DNA from: Microcaldota archaeon | GTDB taxonomy: Archaea; Micrarchaeota; Micrarchaeia; Micrarchaeales; Micrarchaeaceae | DNA length: 64,000 bases | NCBI GenBank assembly: GCA_021834865.1 | Contig: JAKBRD010000001.1 | Coordinates: forward strand, 1 to 64,000 | Reading direction: 5' to 3' | In this document: positions 23,448 through 32,846 of the stretch, piece by piece | How positions within the stretch are numbered: position 1 is the first letter of the stretch | How the letters are laid out: the number at the start of each line of letters is the position of its first letter | Notes under the pieces: model-generated | Told to the model about the DNA's origin: nothing | What the model saw: only the letters and a program-made list of their open reading frames with translations | Databases searched by the model: none | Program-made: the position numbers and the translations under genes

Positions 23448-25148
23448 TCAGCGCTTCGTTTTTGCGGTTTTAAATGCACTTATAGCCAATAGATAAAGCC
23501 CGGCTATAATCAGCGTAGTGAAAAGAAAAATTACGAGCAGTTCAAGCATATGTGAATAGAGGCCCCCCTCAACGTTGTTTACCTTAGGCGCACCGGGCTG
23601 AACTGTGGTTGTCGTTTTAGGTATGGTGCTTGATTTGGTGGTGGAGTTATAATCTATAGTTGTAGTTACGATGTCAAAAGAGCTGTTGTACGACTTTATG
23701 CTTGAACTGTGGGCCAGGGTCCCGTTATGCGAATACCCTATCAGTTCGGTATTGTACAAGTAAAGGCTGGAATCGTTAAGAATGAAAGGCACATTGGTGC
23801 CATTGTTTGCAGTTATCGTGCTGTTGTATATGCTCATGTTTTTGGATCCTATGGCGTCAATCGCATTTCCATATATCTTGCAATTTTCCAAAGACAAATT
23901 GTTTGCGTTTATCGCATGTATGCTTGTATTCGTAGAGTTTATTATTCCGCCCAAGCAGTTTATCTTTATGTTGCTGTTGGTTACTGTCAATGTGGTATTG
24001 CAAGTCTGGTTTGAAGGGAAGAACGTATTAAGCATACCAAGGTACTTGTAAGCCATTGTGTAATATCCCGGCATGAAAATGGCCGGCTCTTTCTCCGTGC
24101 AGAACGCCAGCCCTACTCCATATGTCTCGGTGGTTGAGTTGTCGTGCTCCTGAAATTCTGGTGATTTAAGCACGGCTATGGTTTCGTGTATTCCAGGGGT
24201 TTGAACTCCACGGTCATAGTTATAGTTGCCGTTAGTCACGTTGTGGACCTCATACATTATCCTGCCTTCTGGGGAAACCTGGTACCCTTTCCAGAAATAG
24301 AATGTCATATTGGTGGCATTGCTGTATTTTACCACAGTGTAGTTCCAGTATATGGAAGTATTATCCGGAAACTGGACATTTTCAGTCATGCGCGGATATA
24401 CGAGCGTCGGTGTGAAGTTGACGTTTGAGGTTATGTTTATGACTTTGAACGTAAGCTCATCCCAGCCCCAGAACGGGCTTATGAAAAAATACGGGTTGTA
24501 GCTGAACGTGTGGTTTTTGTATATGCTGTAAGCTTCTACGGCAAAGCGTTGTGGGCCTAAGAGCACTGGTCCTGGCGCAACTGCACCAAAACGCGGCAGG
24601 GTATAATTGTTTATCTGTGCGTCCTGGACTATCTGCTCATATGTCGTCTGCTGGGAACCTCCTACTCCAGGATTGAATTTGACAAGCGCATCAGGCATTA
24701 TCGCAGCAAAGCCGCCGAGTGAATAGTTTCCATTTGGTCCTCTTGGGACAAAAACGAAGTAATATCCAACCGCCAAGTTAGAGGAATTCCCCAAGAAGCT
24801 AGTGTTGTAGCTGCCATACGGGCTTATTATGTTGTTCTGCGCGTCGTGCATGCTTGCTATTCTGGCATTGTTAAACGTGCAGTTGAAAAGCGTATTGTTG
24901 TACGTATTGTTGCCGAAAAGCACACTCCTTACGCTAGATCCTGGTCCACAGTAAACTTTGGCTTGCGACACTCCTGCTGGAAAGCTTATGGCCGTATCGT
25001 TGCAAGAAGAACCTATGCTATAAGTCCCGTTGGAGCTCACAGCCATATTGCAGTAGGATCCCGCATTCGCCGCATGGGCAACGCCGCCGTACAGCACCAA
25101 GGCTAGCATAACGCCAAAGAATGCAGCAAGCAATGCCTTATTTGCCAT
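23448..25148 (-). CDS. Large cell-surface glycoprotein with signal peptide and C-terminal anchor
   Basis: A 566-residue protein with a cleavable-looking signal peptide ending in AHA (residue about 27), many NxS/T sequons, a beta-helix-like section (residues about 400-470, repeating NLSLENCKIYG and NMSIYNSTI patterns), a Thr-rich stalk at about 500-520 and a C-terminal membrane helix followed by KTAKTKR. Several cysteine pairs suggest disulfides. It is probably an envelope component, placed next to a likely glycosylation cluster. No exact family is recognised. Confidence 0.75.
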   Translation of the reverse strand: MANKALLAAFFGVMLALVLYGGVAHAANAGSYCNMAVSSNGTYSIGSSCNDTAISFPAGVSQAKVYCGPGSSVRSVLFGNNTYNNTLFNCTFNNARIASMHDAQNNIISPYGSYNTSFLGNSSNLAVGYYFVFVPRGPNGNYSLGGFAAIMPDALVKFNPGVGGSQQTTYEQIVQDAQINNYTLPRFGAVAPGPVLLGPQRFAVEAYSIYKNHTFSYNPYFFISPFWGWDELTFKVINITSNVNFTPTLVYPRMTENVQFPDNTSIYWNYTVVKYSNATNMTFYFWKGYQVSPEGRIMYEVHNVTNGNYNYDRGVQTPGIHETIAVLKSPEFQEHDNSTTETYGVGLAFCTEKEPAIFMPGYYTMAYKYLGMLNTFFPSNQTCNTTLTVTNSNIKINCLGGIINSTNTSIHAINANNLSLENCKIYGNAIDAIGSKNMSIYNSTITANNGTNVPFILNDSSLYLYNTELIGYSHNGTLAHSSSIKSYNSSFDIVTTTIDYNSTTKSSTIPKTTTTVQPGAPKVNNVEGGLYSHMLELLVIFLFTTLIIAGLYLLAISAFKTAKTKR

Positions 25149-25207
25149 ATAAGCACAAACGGGTTTTTTAGCAAAGTTCTTTATCCCTTTTCAATATTGA
25201 CAATTTC

Positions 25208-26956
25208 TCACTTTACATAATAAACGTTTGTCGGAACGTACGGCAGCGAAGGCGTTTCGTATTCTATGAAATATTCTGGTATGCCCTTGGGTTTTGAAAC
25301 ATTGAAGACGTTTATCCAGTTGTTGCAGTGCGCTGGCCCGTGCCATATTACATAACTGCCGTTGTAGAAATCACCGCACGAAGTCGAGTTGTCTATTTCA
25401 AAATGCAGCATGTTTGTAGACGGGTCTCCCAGGTATTCTGGCATGTTGGAGCCAGTGTATGGGACCACTGCATTGTTGTAGAACGCCTCTGTGTATATCG
25501 GAGTCGTGGCAGTCGCATTGCTGTCATACCTTATGTACCTTCCTGCCTGTATGGATATCGACTCTGGGTAATACTGCCAGTAATACCAGAAAGTCGATAC
25601 TACGCTATTGTTGAAATACATCACCGCCAACAGGCCTACGACCAATATTATTCCAGGAATTAAGAAGTAAAGCCTTTTGAATTCGGTGAGCTTTGAAAAG
25701 GCAATGCCCACCATGACCGAAGCCGCAGGTATTGTTATTATGAGAAATCTTCCAAGCCTGTAAGCGAGTATGTAATGAATGCTCAGCGGATCAAGGCTTA
25801 TGCCAGCTGACATCGGCCCAAACTGCAGAAAAAGGAACATGAATGCGAACCATATACCTACGAAAAGCGCTTTTCTCTCCCTCGCAAGCACCAGTATTAT
25901 TATTGCAAGCACAACCACGTAGAACGAAATTCCGAATTCTGTCAGCGTGCCTATCCCAAAGACATTGTTGCCAATGGTGTTGAGCAACTGGCCCAAGCTC
26001 ATATGCAGCATGAGCATGCTTATGAAGTGGTACGGAAACATGTCGTTTGGATAGAACATCAAGCTCACGTCTGTAGTGGGTATGGTTGGCAGGCCATTGA
26101 TTGAACTCCCTACTGCGCTGTAAAAGTTTAGGTTTCTGGTCACTGTAACGTACGGTCCGGAATTGGAGAAGTAGGCGCTGAATATGAATGTCAGCAAAAA
26201 CCCGATTATTACTCCTAAGGCAAGAAATACGCTTCCCTGCTTGCCAAGCCAATCATAAAAATGCCTGGCCTGGCTGTATATTTTTCCGTACCTTCCCTTT
26301 GCCAGATGGTCAAAGAACGCATAGAACGAATTTACTACGGCGTTGCCAAAGTGCTTCCTATGCTCGTAAAAGCGCTTAATCGTGTAATAAAGCGTCATCA
26401 CCAAAACAAATGCAATCACTACTCCTGCTTCATAGCTTATCAGCCAGTCGGCAACTAGCAAGATCCCGCTTGCGATGTAATATTTCGGTTTATGGGTCTT
26501 GATGCCGTACAGAAGCATAAGTATGGCCAGCGAAGAAATGAACATCAGCGGAGGATCTTCGCCAGTTGTAACTGCGTATTTCGTCAGCAGGGGAAATATG
26601 CTCAAGGTAAACGCTGCGAACAGCCCTGCCTTGTTGCTATAAAAGAATCTTCCAAGCAGGAACGTGACTATTATCGCGCCTAGGTATGAAAATATATCCC
26701 ATGCTGATGCAGAATATGTGTGTACGCCAAATATCGCATAAAACATTGCTATCGGCGCGAACTGCATTACTCTTAGAGAAAATATATAGCCTGGATTCAT
26801 TATGTATGTGCCCTGTATCATGGAGCTAGCAAGGTAGAGATAGTTTGGGTCGTCGCCGTAAACGCTCGGGCCCTCATAATGGGTGAAGCCGTAATACGAT
26901 GCATTCGCAACTATTATTGCAAGTATAAAATAAACCAGTGCGGTTTTTCTGTTCAT
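25208..26956 (-). CDS. GT-C fold membrane glycosyltransferase (PMT/ArnT/STT3-like)
   Basis: A 582-residue protein with about eleven to thirteen membrane segments. The first extracellular loop contains VYGDDPNYLYLASS, the acidic motif after helix 1 typical of GT-C glycosyltransferases that use lipid-linked sugars, and a second acidic TTGEDPPLMF follows further in. The C-terminal 110 residues are soluble and extracellular. It is probably a sugar transferase acting on surface proteins or lipids. It is not a clear AglB because I see no WWDYG motif. It overlaps the upstream signal-peptide gene by four bases. Confidence 0.72.
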   Translation of the reverse strand: MNRKTALVYFILAIIVANASYYGFTHYEGPSVYGDDPNYLYLASSMIQGTYIMNPGYIFSLRVMQFAPIAMFYAIFGVHTYSASAWDIFSYLGAIIVTFLLGRFFYSNKAGLFAAFTLSIFPLLTKYAVTTGEDPPLMFISSLAILMLLYGIKTHKPKYYIASGILLVADWLISYEAGVVIAFVLVMTLYYTIKRFYEHRKHFGNAVVNSFYAFFDHLAKGRYGKIYSQARHFYDWLGKQGSVFLALGVIIGFLLTFIFSAYFSNSGPYVTVTRNLNFYSAVGSSINGLPTIPTTDVSLMFYPNDMFPYHFISMLMLHMSLGQLLNTIGNNVFGIGTLTEFGISFYVVVLAIIILVLARERKALFVGIWFAFMFLFLQFGPMSAGISLDPLSIHYILAYRLGRFLIITIPAASVMVGIAFSKLTEFKRLYFLIPGIILVVGLLAVMYFNNSVVSTFWYYWQYYPESISIQAGRYIRYDSNATATTPIYTEAFYNNAVVPYTGSNMPEYLGDPSTNMLHFEIDNSTSCGDFYNGSYVIWHGPAHCNNWINVFNVSKPKGIPEYFIEYETPSLPYVPTNVYYVK

Positions 26957-27657
26957 GAAACTTTCACGCTCGCGCAGTTATCTGATAAGAAGTTCAGCAT
27001 GCTGGAGTTGTGGACATATGTACCGTTGAAGCTTAAATAACTGAATTGCCCTCCGCTGTGCGTATCATTAAGGTATGCAAGGAAAAGCCCGCCGCAGAAA
27101 TCCCAAGTTTTTTCACTCGCGTTGGATGTTGGCTCCAAGTAAACGGTTTCCTGCAGGTAATTCGAAGGGTTCAAGCCTGTAGGTACCCCCATGGTAGAAT
27201 TTTTGAGTACGAAATATTTGGAAACATTCATCAAGTTGTCATATACGAGAAGGTTATCAGCTCCAGAGCTTCTGTATCCAAAATAATATAGGTTGACTGT
27301 CTTCTGAAGGAATGCGGTGCTGTTGTAATCCCCTGTATTGAAACCGAAATAGCCATTGTAAAGTATGCGTATTGAAAACAGCTTCCCGGGCTTAATATCC
27401 TGGGCGCTCGAGTTAACTGTTATTGCATTTATACCGACCATCTCGGCGGTGCCTTTGAGCTTTCCATTATTTGAGTATATATACTCGTAAGTTATATTTT
27501 TTACCCTGCTTATCTGCTCAGCAATCCCGCTGTTCTGGGAACCTACATCCACATTTGTACGATGTAGATTTGATGCATGCGCCTCTTGGGCATAAAGAAG
27601 TATGCCTGCGAGTATTATTACAAATATCAATGTCAATGTAAAAGCGCTCAAGTGCAT
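26953..27657 (-). CDS. Secreted or membrane-anchored protein, unknown function
   Basis: A 234-residue protein with an N-terminal hydrophobic segment (about residues 6-24) ending in EAHAS, several NxS/T sequons, and two late cysteines (near 192 and 229) that may pair. It is translationally coupled to the GT-C gene by an ATGA overlap, so it may be a partner or substrate. No family is recognised. Confidence 0.65.
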   Translation of the reverse strand: MHLSAFTLTLIFVIILAGILLYAQEAHASNLHRTNVDVGSQNSGIAEQISRVKNITYEYIYSNNGKLKGTAEMVGINAITVNSSAQDIKPGKLFSIRILYNGYFGFNTGDYNSTAFLQKTVNLYYFGYRSSGADNLLVYDNLMNVSKYFVLKNSTMGVPTGLNPSNYLQETVYLEPTSNASEKTWDFCGGLFLAYLNDTHSGGQFSYLSFNGTYVHNSSMLNFLSDNCASVKVS

Positions 27658-27739
27658 CCTATGTACCCCTGACTAACTGATTTTATAAAATCGCTATAAT
27701 AATCTTTATAACTTTACAAATATAATAAATTGTGTTTCG

Positions 27740-29737
27740 ATGCTTTTTTGGATCATAATTGCAGTTTTTCCTTCATTGATTGCCGCGCTGATAGCGCTGA
27801 GGATGCAATTCTCAAGAAGCGCTGTTGAATCCATTGCAATAGGAATACCCTTTGGAATAGTCTCATTTACATCTCTCCTTTTTGCTTTTGACTACGCTTT
27901 CGGAAGCATAAACTCATATGCTATAGGGCTATCATTCTTGGTTATGCTCGCCGCGCTGGCCGCGGTTTATTCAAAGCCTATTTATGATTCAGCTTTCAGC
28001 AGCCTCAAGAAGCACAAGAAAAGCAATTTCAAGATACCGATAACTTCTCTTCCCAGGTGGGCCTGGATATTTGCGCTTGCAATAACTGTTATAATTGCGA
28101 TAATATTCATAGCGAGCACCGGAAATTATGCCAACGGCATATACTGCATAGATGCATCGTGTTCCGACGCCCTTTACCACATAGGCATTGGTTATTCCGT
28201 GGCATTCGGCCATTTCCCTCCGGAATACTACTTTACCGTTGGGACAAAAAACGTTTTCCCATTCATGAGTGACCTTTACATGGGCATGCTCCACAGGTTC
28301 GGCCTTGGGACAGTCGGTGCACTGATGCTGCCCGACGTGATGCTCGTGTTCTCATTCGTATGGCTGAGCATGATGGTAGCTTATGCAATATCAAAAAGCA
28401 CCAGAATATCGGTGATATCAACTATAATGTTCTGGTTCGGCGGAGTTGGATTTATAAAAATACTCGATTTCCCGTTCATAAAACAGATCACTCCATTATT
28501 CCAGCCCGCACATCTTTTCTATTTGCCACAACCGCACAATACTATACCTTCTTTCATATATTCGGTCCTAAAGATGTCCGAAATACCTACATCCTACTGG
28601 ACCAGCATAATAAACAGCATGCTTCTTGCCCAAAGAGATCTGTTGCTCGGCCTTCCGCTTGCGCTAGCCGCAATATACATAATATATCTGGGTTTCTTCT
28701 CCGAAACGAAGCTTGGGGCAAAGGAATACCTGTTTTTAGGCATACTGGCAGGAATGCTTCCGCTTGCCAATGCCGAGAGCGTAATACTTGTCGTATTTCT
28801 GGGAATATCCGCCCTGTTCTACGTGCTTGCAAAAAAAGGCAGGCTCAAGGGCTTATACAATTTCGTGCTTGTTGCGATACCGTTTGCGATAATCGGTTCC
28901 ATAGAGCTGCTATACATGAATTCGCAGAAAAGGGAAGCCAACTGGTCATACTTCATATACCAAAATTATGTGCTGCATGGGAGCAACGCATTCGTTACTG
29001 CTGTCCTGAGCATGGAAAATATTGTGTTCTTCTGGCTTCAGGTTGCAGGAATACCAGTCATATTGGGATTGCTGGGTCTTTATTACGCAAAACGCAATTC
29101 AAAAGCATTCTTCATACCATTTATGGCATTATGGGTATTCGTGACTGTATATACTCCACAGCCAAATCCTGCGGATTCAAACAAGATATTCATATATGTG
29201 TTCTTAATGCTCTGCCTTTTCATGGCTTACCTGGTGGATGCAATGTGGAGGAAAGGCCTTTTGTTGAGGGCATTTGGGATATTGTTAGTGATATTGGTCA
29301 TCATAAATTTCCCATTGTTTTTCACCCATGATGTTTTTGCTTTCAGGCAGCCCCTCCTAACAAATGCAGAAATTGCAGCGGCATCTTACATAACGAACAA
29401 CACGCCTCCAGGAGCTGTCTTTGTTGTAAATGATTATAATGCGTTCAGGAATCCTGTTTCAAGCATAGCAATGAGGCAGACGCTGATTTCGATAAGCCAG
29501 TACGTCGGTGGCATATACAAGTATCCGCCGCCTCAGATGATAAGCGCAACGATGCAAATAGTATCCAAGGCGTCATGCACTACCGCAATAAAATATAATG
29601 TCTCCTACGCATACCTTGAAAATCCTAACTCTACGACGCTTGCACTCTTCAATGACTCTGGTTTCAAAATGGTGTTCAACTACTCGCAACCATCGATTCC
29701 GCAAAAGATTTATGTTTATAAGCTCAACTGTTCATGA
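27740..29737 (+). CDS. Large multi-pass membrane protein, probable GT-C-type glycosyltransferase
   Basis: A 665-residue protein with about fourteen hydrophobic segments. The first large loop contains CIDASCSDALYHIGIGY, an acidic site preceded by a possible Cys pair, followed by HFPPEYYF and a KNVFPFMSDLYMG segment. This layout is like GT-C or YfhO-type membrane proteins. The C-terminal 110 residues form a soluble domain (NAEIAAASYITNNTPPGAVF) like the extracytoplasmic parts of such enzymes. It is divergent from the other GT-C cluster. The 82-base gap contains several TATA-like stretches for both directions. Confidence 0.6.
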   Translation: MLFWIIIAVFPSLIAALIALRMQFSRSAVESIAIGIPFGIVSFTSLLFAFDYAFGSINSYAIGLSFLVMLAALAAVYSKPIYDSAFSSLKKHKKSNFKIPITSLPRWAWIFALAITVIIAIIFIASTGNYANGIYCIDASCSDALYHIGIGYSVAFGHFPPEYYFTVGTKNVFPFMSDLYMGMLHRFGLGTVGALMLPDVMLVFSFVWLSMMVAYAISKSTRISVISTIMFWFGGVGFIKILDFPFIKQITPLFQPAHLFYLPQPHNTIPSFIYSVLKMSEIPTSYWTSIINSMLLAQRDLLLGLPLALAAIYIIYLGFFSETKLGAKEYLFLGILAGMLPLANAESVILVVFLGISALFYVLAKKGRLKGLYNFVLVAIPFAIIGSIELLYMNSQKREANWSYFIYQNYVLHGSNAFVTAVLSMENIVFFWLQVAGIPVILGLLGLYYAKRNSKAFFIPFMALWVFVTVYTPQPNPADSNKIFIYVFLMLCLFMAYLVDAMWRKGLLLRAFGILLVILVIINFPLFFTHDVFAFRQPLLTNAEIAAASYITNNTPPGAVFVVNDYNAFRNPVSSIAMRQTLISISQYVGGIYKYPPPQMISATMQIVSKASCTTAIKYNVSYAYLENPNSTTLALFNDSGFKMVFNYSQPSIPQKIYVYKLNCS

Positions 29738-29770
29738 GCATAGCCTTCGGATGCGTGCCACGGTGCTTGG

Positions 29771-30499
29771 TTGGATAATCAAAAACCCGCAAAAACTTAC
29801 GAAATTGCTAGCAAAGCTTCTGAAATCATGAAATCTGCAGTGTTGAAATTTTCGCTGTTTCTGGGTGAGAATCCCGAAAAGCTTATGCCTTCGGCTCCAA
29901 AACTGGTCTTTGACCTTACAAGCAAAGAACTATACATAAAATACGAGAATAACAACAATACGATGACAATAGCAGGCAAAGATACCGGAGAGCAATTCCT
30001 GCGTATGGTAATAAACGGTGTAGTTTCAGCACACTACTATCAAGAAAAGCAGAAGCATCGCACCGCTTCCGACAACGATTTCCCTGCAAACTATGCCACA
30101 GACCAACTGCTAAAGATAAGCTTTTCTTCACTTTTTACCGCAACGGCTTCGGACACTGACAATTCTACTGCCCTTCTTGCCGGCAACATCTTTCGCAGGC
30201 AGGAACTGGTCGATATACCAAATCTAAAGGAGATGCTGATTCTGCTATACAAAAACATAGTTGGAGGCTCACTAGAAAAATTCATCTCTGGCATATATAT
30301 AGAGGAGGATTACGAATCCATAGACCTAGTGGGCCGCGTACTTGCCGTAGCCATAGTAATTGCTGATGGCGGCGACGTAAAACGTTCCTTAAAAGATATG
30401 TATTACAAAGGCTACAAATCCATAAACTCGATAGCATCAATAGGGTTTGAGCGCTTCAAACAGCATGTAGACACCCTTTTCAGCAACAATGCTGGCTGA
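29771..30499 (+). CDS. Unknown 242-residue protein in glycosyltransferase cluster
   Basis: A soluble protein with predicted alpha/beta N-terminus and helical C-terminus, without membrane segments or motifs I recognise. The start is TTG at 29771, because upstream codons in this frame meet a stop and no ATG precedes conserved-looking sequence. It lies between the GT-C-like gene and the GT2 gene, 12 bases before the latter, so all three are probably cotranscribed. Confidence 0.65.
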   Translation: MDNQKPAKTYEIASKASEIMKSAVLKFSLFLGENPEKLMPSAPKLVFDLTSKELYIKYENNNNTMTIAGKDTGEQFLRMVINGVVSAHYYQEKQKHRTASDNDFPANYATDQLLKISFSSLFTATASDTDNSTALLAGNIFRRQELVDIPNLKEMLILLYKNIVGGSLEKFISGIYIEEDYESIDLVGRVLAVAIVIADGGDVKRSLKDMYYKGYKSINSIASIGFERFKQHVDTLFSNNAG

Positions 30500-30511
30500 A
30501 GTTGATTATCG

Positions 30512-31300
30512 ATGAAAGTATACCTAATCATACCGGCTTATAACGAGCAGGCCAGGATAATCAACACTCTGAAATTCTACGAAGACGTTTTCAGGAAGAA
30601 TGCAATAAAGCATTCGATAATAGTGGTTTCGGAATCAACAGACAAAACAAATTCCATCGTTAAGGACATCAAAAGAAGGCACGGTGACGTATCGCTCATT
30701 TATTCAAGGCGCAGGCTGGGCAAGGGTGGAGCAATAACCAAAGGCTTTCAGCATGCAATTTCGGAATCGTCATCAAATGACATAATAGGTTTTGTCGATG
30801 CCGACAACGCAGTTTATGCATCAGAGTTCCTGCGGATGGTTAATCGCCTAAAAGCAAGCAAGGAGATCGCAGGCGTGATAGCATCCAGGTATGCAAGTGG
30901 CGGAAAAATTATCGGTTACCTTCCATTTTCCAGGTACATCTCGAGCAGGCTTTACAATCTTATGATCCGTATGCTTTTTGGTATAAACTACGAAGACACA
31001 CAATGCGGAGCTAAGGTCTTTAGGTCCGATGCGATAAGAAAAATACTCCCTACGCTTTCGGTTGTGGATATGAGCTTCGACATAAATCTTCTCTATTCTG
31101 CCAAAACGCTTGGCCTAAAGGTGGAAGAAATACCAATAACTTATCATCAGGTGAATGAGGGCACCAAGCTCGTACTTCACAAGCAAGTACCACAAATGTT
31201 TATAGCTACGCTGGGATTCAGAATATCGAGGTCAAGGTTAAACAGGCTATTCCCATCAAAGTTCAAGGGATACATATATAATGCTGTAAGAAAATGGTAA
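30512..31300 (+). CDS. Family 2 glycosyltransferase, dolichyl-phosphate sugar transferase type
   Basis: The protein opens with VYLIIPAYNEQARI and continues with YSRRRLGKGGAITKGF and IGFVDADN. These are the nucleotide-sugar and DxD-type motifs of GT2 enzymes related to dolichyl-phosphate mannose/glucose synthases (DPM1/ALG5). DTQCGAKVFR is also typical of that branch. The length of 262 residues fits a soluble enzyme. It would supply lipid-linked sugar donors for the GT-C proteins in this cluster. The adjacent small membrane protein is convergent. Confidence 0.85.
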   Translation: MKVYLIIPAYNEQARIINTLKFYEDVFRKNAIKHSIIVVSESTDKTNSIVKDIKRRHGDVSLIYSRRRLGKGGAITKGFQHAISESSSNDIIGFVDADNAVYASEFLRMVNRLKASKEIAGVIASRYASGGKIIGYLPFSRYISSRLYNLMIRMLFGINYEDTQCGAKVFRSDAIRKILPTLSVVDMSFDINLLYSAKTLGLKVEEIPITYHQVNEGTKLVLHKQVPQMFIATLGFRISRSRLNRLFPSKFKGYIYNAVRKW

Positions 31301-31304
31301 CGTC

Positions 31305-31676
31305 TCAATTTCTAAGGGTTATTATGGTTCCGACCAGTGCGATTATGAAGCCTATCCCAAAACCCCACAAAGAAGGTATCTCGATCAAATATAATATCAG
31401 CACCACAACGGCCCAAGTCTCAGATTTTTTGGCATCTGCTGTGTAAGCATTCATAGCTCCGGCTATTATTGCGACGCCTATTATGGCTCCTGCTCCTGCA
31501 TCTGCGACAGCGAATATAGGTTCGCCAGAAAAGGCAGTTATCCCTATTATTATGCTTACTGCAACGGCAATCGCTCCTGCTATAACCAAAAGCGAAACTC
31601 CAAGTTTTGGCTTTTTCTTTAAGGCCTTTGCCTTCCGCCCTCTTGGCTTGGCAATGCGCTTCTTCCGTGCTTCCAT
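31305..31676 (-). CDS. Small membrane protein with basic N-terminus
   Basis: A 123-residue protein. The first 25 residues are extremely Lys/Arg-rich, followed by three to four hydrophobic segments with many Ala, Gly and Ile. No motif was recognised. The basic head could bind nucleic acid or anchor the protein to phospholipid, but this is inference. It converges with the glycosyltransferase gene after four bases. Confidence 0.6.
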   Translation of the reverse strand: MEARKKRIAKPRGRKAKALKKKPKLGVSLLVIAGAIAVAVSIIIGITAFSGEPIFAVADAGAGAIIGVAIIAGAMNAYTADAKKSETWAVVVLILYLIEIPSLWGFGIGFIIALVGTIITLRN

Positions 31677-31796
31677 TGGATCACATTAAATTATCAATTC
31701 ATATTATAAAGCTATTCGTAAACTGCAAAAATCAGCAAAACGAAAGGAATGCAAAACTTTCACGATGGTATAACAAAAGCGAACCACAGAAATATG

Positions 31797-31803
31797 TATA
31801 AAC
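31797..31803 (+). promoter_or_regulatory. TATA box of the aldo/keto reductase gene
   Basis: TATAAAC lies about 25 bases before TTG at 31824. This spacing supports a leaderless transcript and the unusual TTG start. Confidence 0.5.
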
Positions 31804-31823
31804 ATAAAATACGCCAATAACGC

Positions 31824-32846
31824 TTGAGCGCTTCAACCTATGAGGGAAGCGCTCTCGCTTATACAGCTCCCGATTTGCTCAGTAAATCGTTGCTTGCACA
31901 AATAAAAAGAATTGGTGATAATTTGGCCGAATATGTAAATATCGGATATGGCGATTCTAAGGCAAAGATTACTGCGATAGGCCTGGGAACATGGAAGATC
32001 CCTAACGATTCCGAGTCCGGCATTGCTGCAATAAGGCATGGCATCTCATTAGGCATAAACTTTGTTGATACTGCAGAGATGTACGGAAACGAAGAACTCG
32101 TAGGGAAGGCGATAAAAGGGCTAGAAAACGTCTTCCTGGCAACAAAGGTTTCACCATCGCATTTTAGGTACGAAGATTTGATAAAGGCGTGCGAGTCAAG
32201 CCTGAAACGCCTGGCCAAGAAAAGTATATGGCTGTATCAGTTGCACTGGCCCAACAATAGGGTGCCAATAGAAGAAACGATGCATGCCATGGAGCAGCTG
32301 CTTGACGAAGGAAAGATAATGAATATAGGGGTAAGCAATTTTTCGGTAGAGGAAATGGTTAGGGCCCAGCAGGCGCTGGACCATTCAAAAATAGCATCCA
32401 ACCAAGTTGAATATAGCATATCAGTAAGAGATCCGGAATCCGACCTTCTTGAATTCTGCAAAAAGGAGGGCATAGCATTGATAGCATACAGTCCATTGGC
32501 AAGGGGTGCAATATTTAATGACAAATCGATAATGCAAGCGCTTTCGGAGATAGGGAATAAGTATTCCAAGCCTGCATCAGAAGTGGCACTGCGCTACGTG
32601 CTGCAGAAAGGGAAAGGCACAGTTGTGGCTATCCCAAAGGCATCTTCACCTAAGCATATAGAGGAAAATGCAGATGCATTGTCATGGAGCTTGTCCGACG
32701 AGGATATGAAATATCTGGAATCGCTAAAGGGCCTCTCGCGCCCCCCTCTTGCCGGAAAGATGCTGAAAGCCTTCCTGAAAAACACTACGCTATGGGCCAA
32801 GCTGATGGAACAAAACGAGAAAAGAAGGAGGGAGCATCACCAATAA
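31824..32846 (+). CDS. Aldo/keto reductase
   Basis: An NAD(P)H-dependent oxidoreductase of the AKR superfamily. The catalytic tetrad is visible: Asp and Tyr in FVDTAEMYGNEELVG, Lys in ATKVSP and His in QLHWPN. The C-terminal cofactor segment with AIPKASSPKHIEENADA is also in place. The first 45 residues precede the usual AKR start, and a TTG at 31923 is an alternative start. The TATA box at 31797 favours TTG 31824. The 3' end overlaps carB on the other strand by ten bases. The substrate cannot be told from sequence. Confidence 0.85.
   Translation: MSASTYEGSALAYTAPDLLSKSLLAQIKRIGDNLAEYVNIGYGDSKAKITAIGLGTWKIPNDSESGIAAIRHGISLGINFVDTAEMYGNEELVGKAIKGLENVFLATKVSPSHFRYEDLIKACESSLKRLAKKSIWLYQLHWPNNRVPIEETMHAMEQLLDEGKIMNIGVSNFSVEEMVRAQQALDHSKIASNQVEYSISVRDPESDLLEFCKKEGIALIAYSPLARGAIFNDKSIMQALSEIGNKYSKPASEVALRYVLQKGKGTVVAIPKASSPKHIEENADALSWSLSDEDMKYLESLKGLSRPPLAGKMLKAFLKNTTLWAKLMEQNEKRRREHHQ

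Noticed and set aside
24186..24428. Plus-strand frames inside the surface-protein genes
   Set aside because: They are antisense to low-complexity, NxS/T-rich coding sequence that readily leaves the other strand open.
28360..29331. 323-codon plus-strand frame in another phase
   Set aside because: It lies wholly inside the multi-pass membrane gene at 27740-29737 and is rich in His, Arg and Cys in the manner of an out-of-frame reading.
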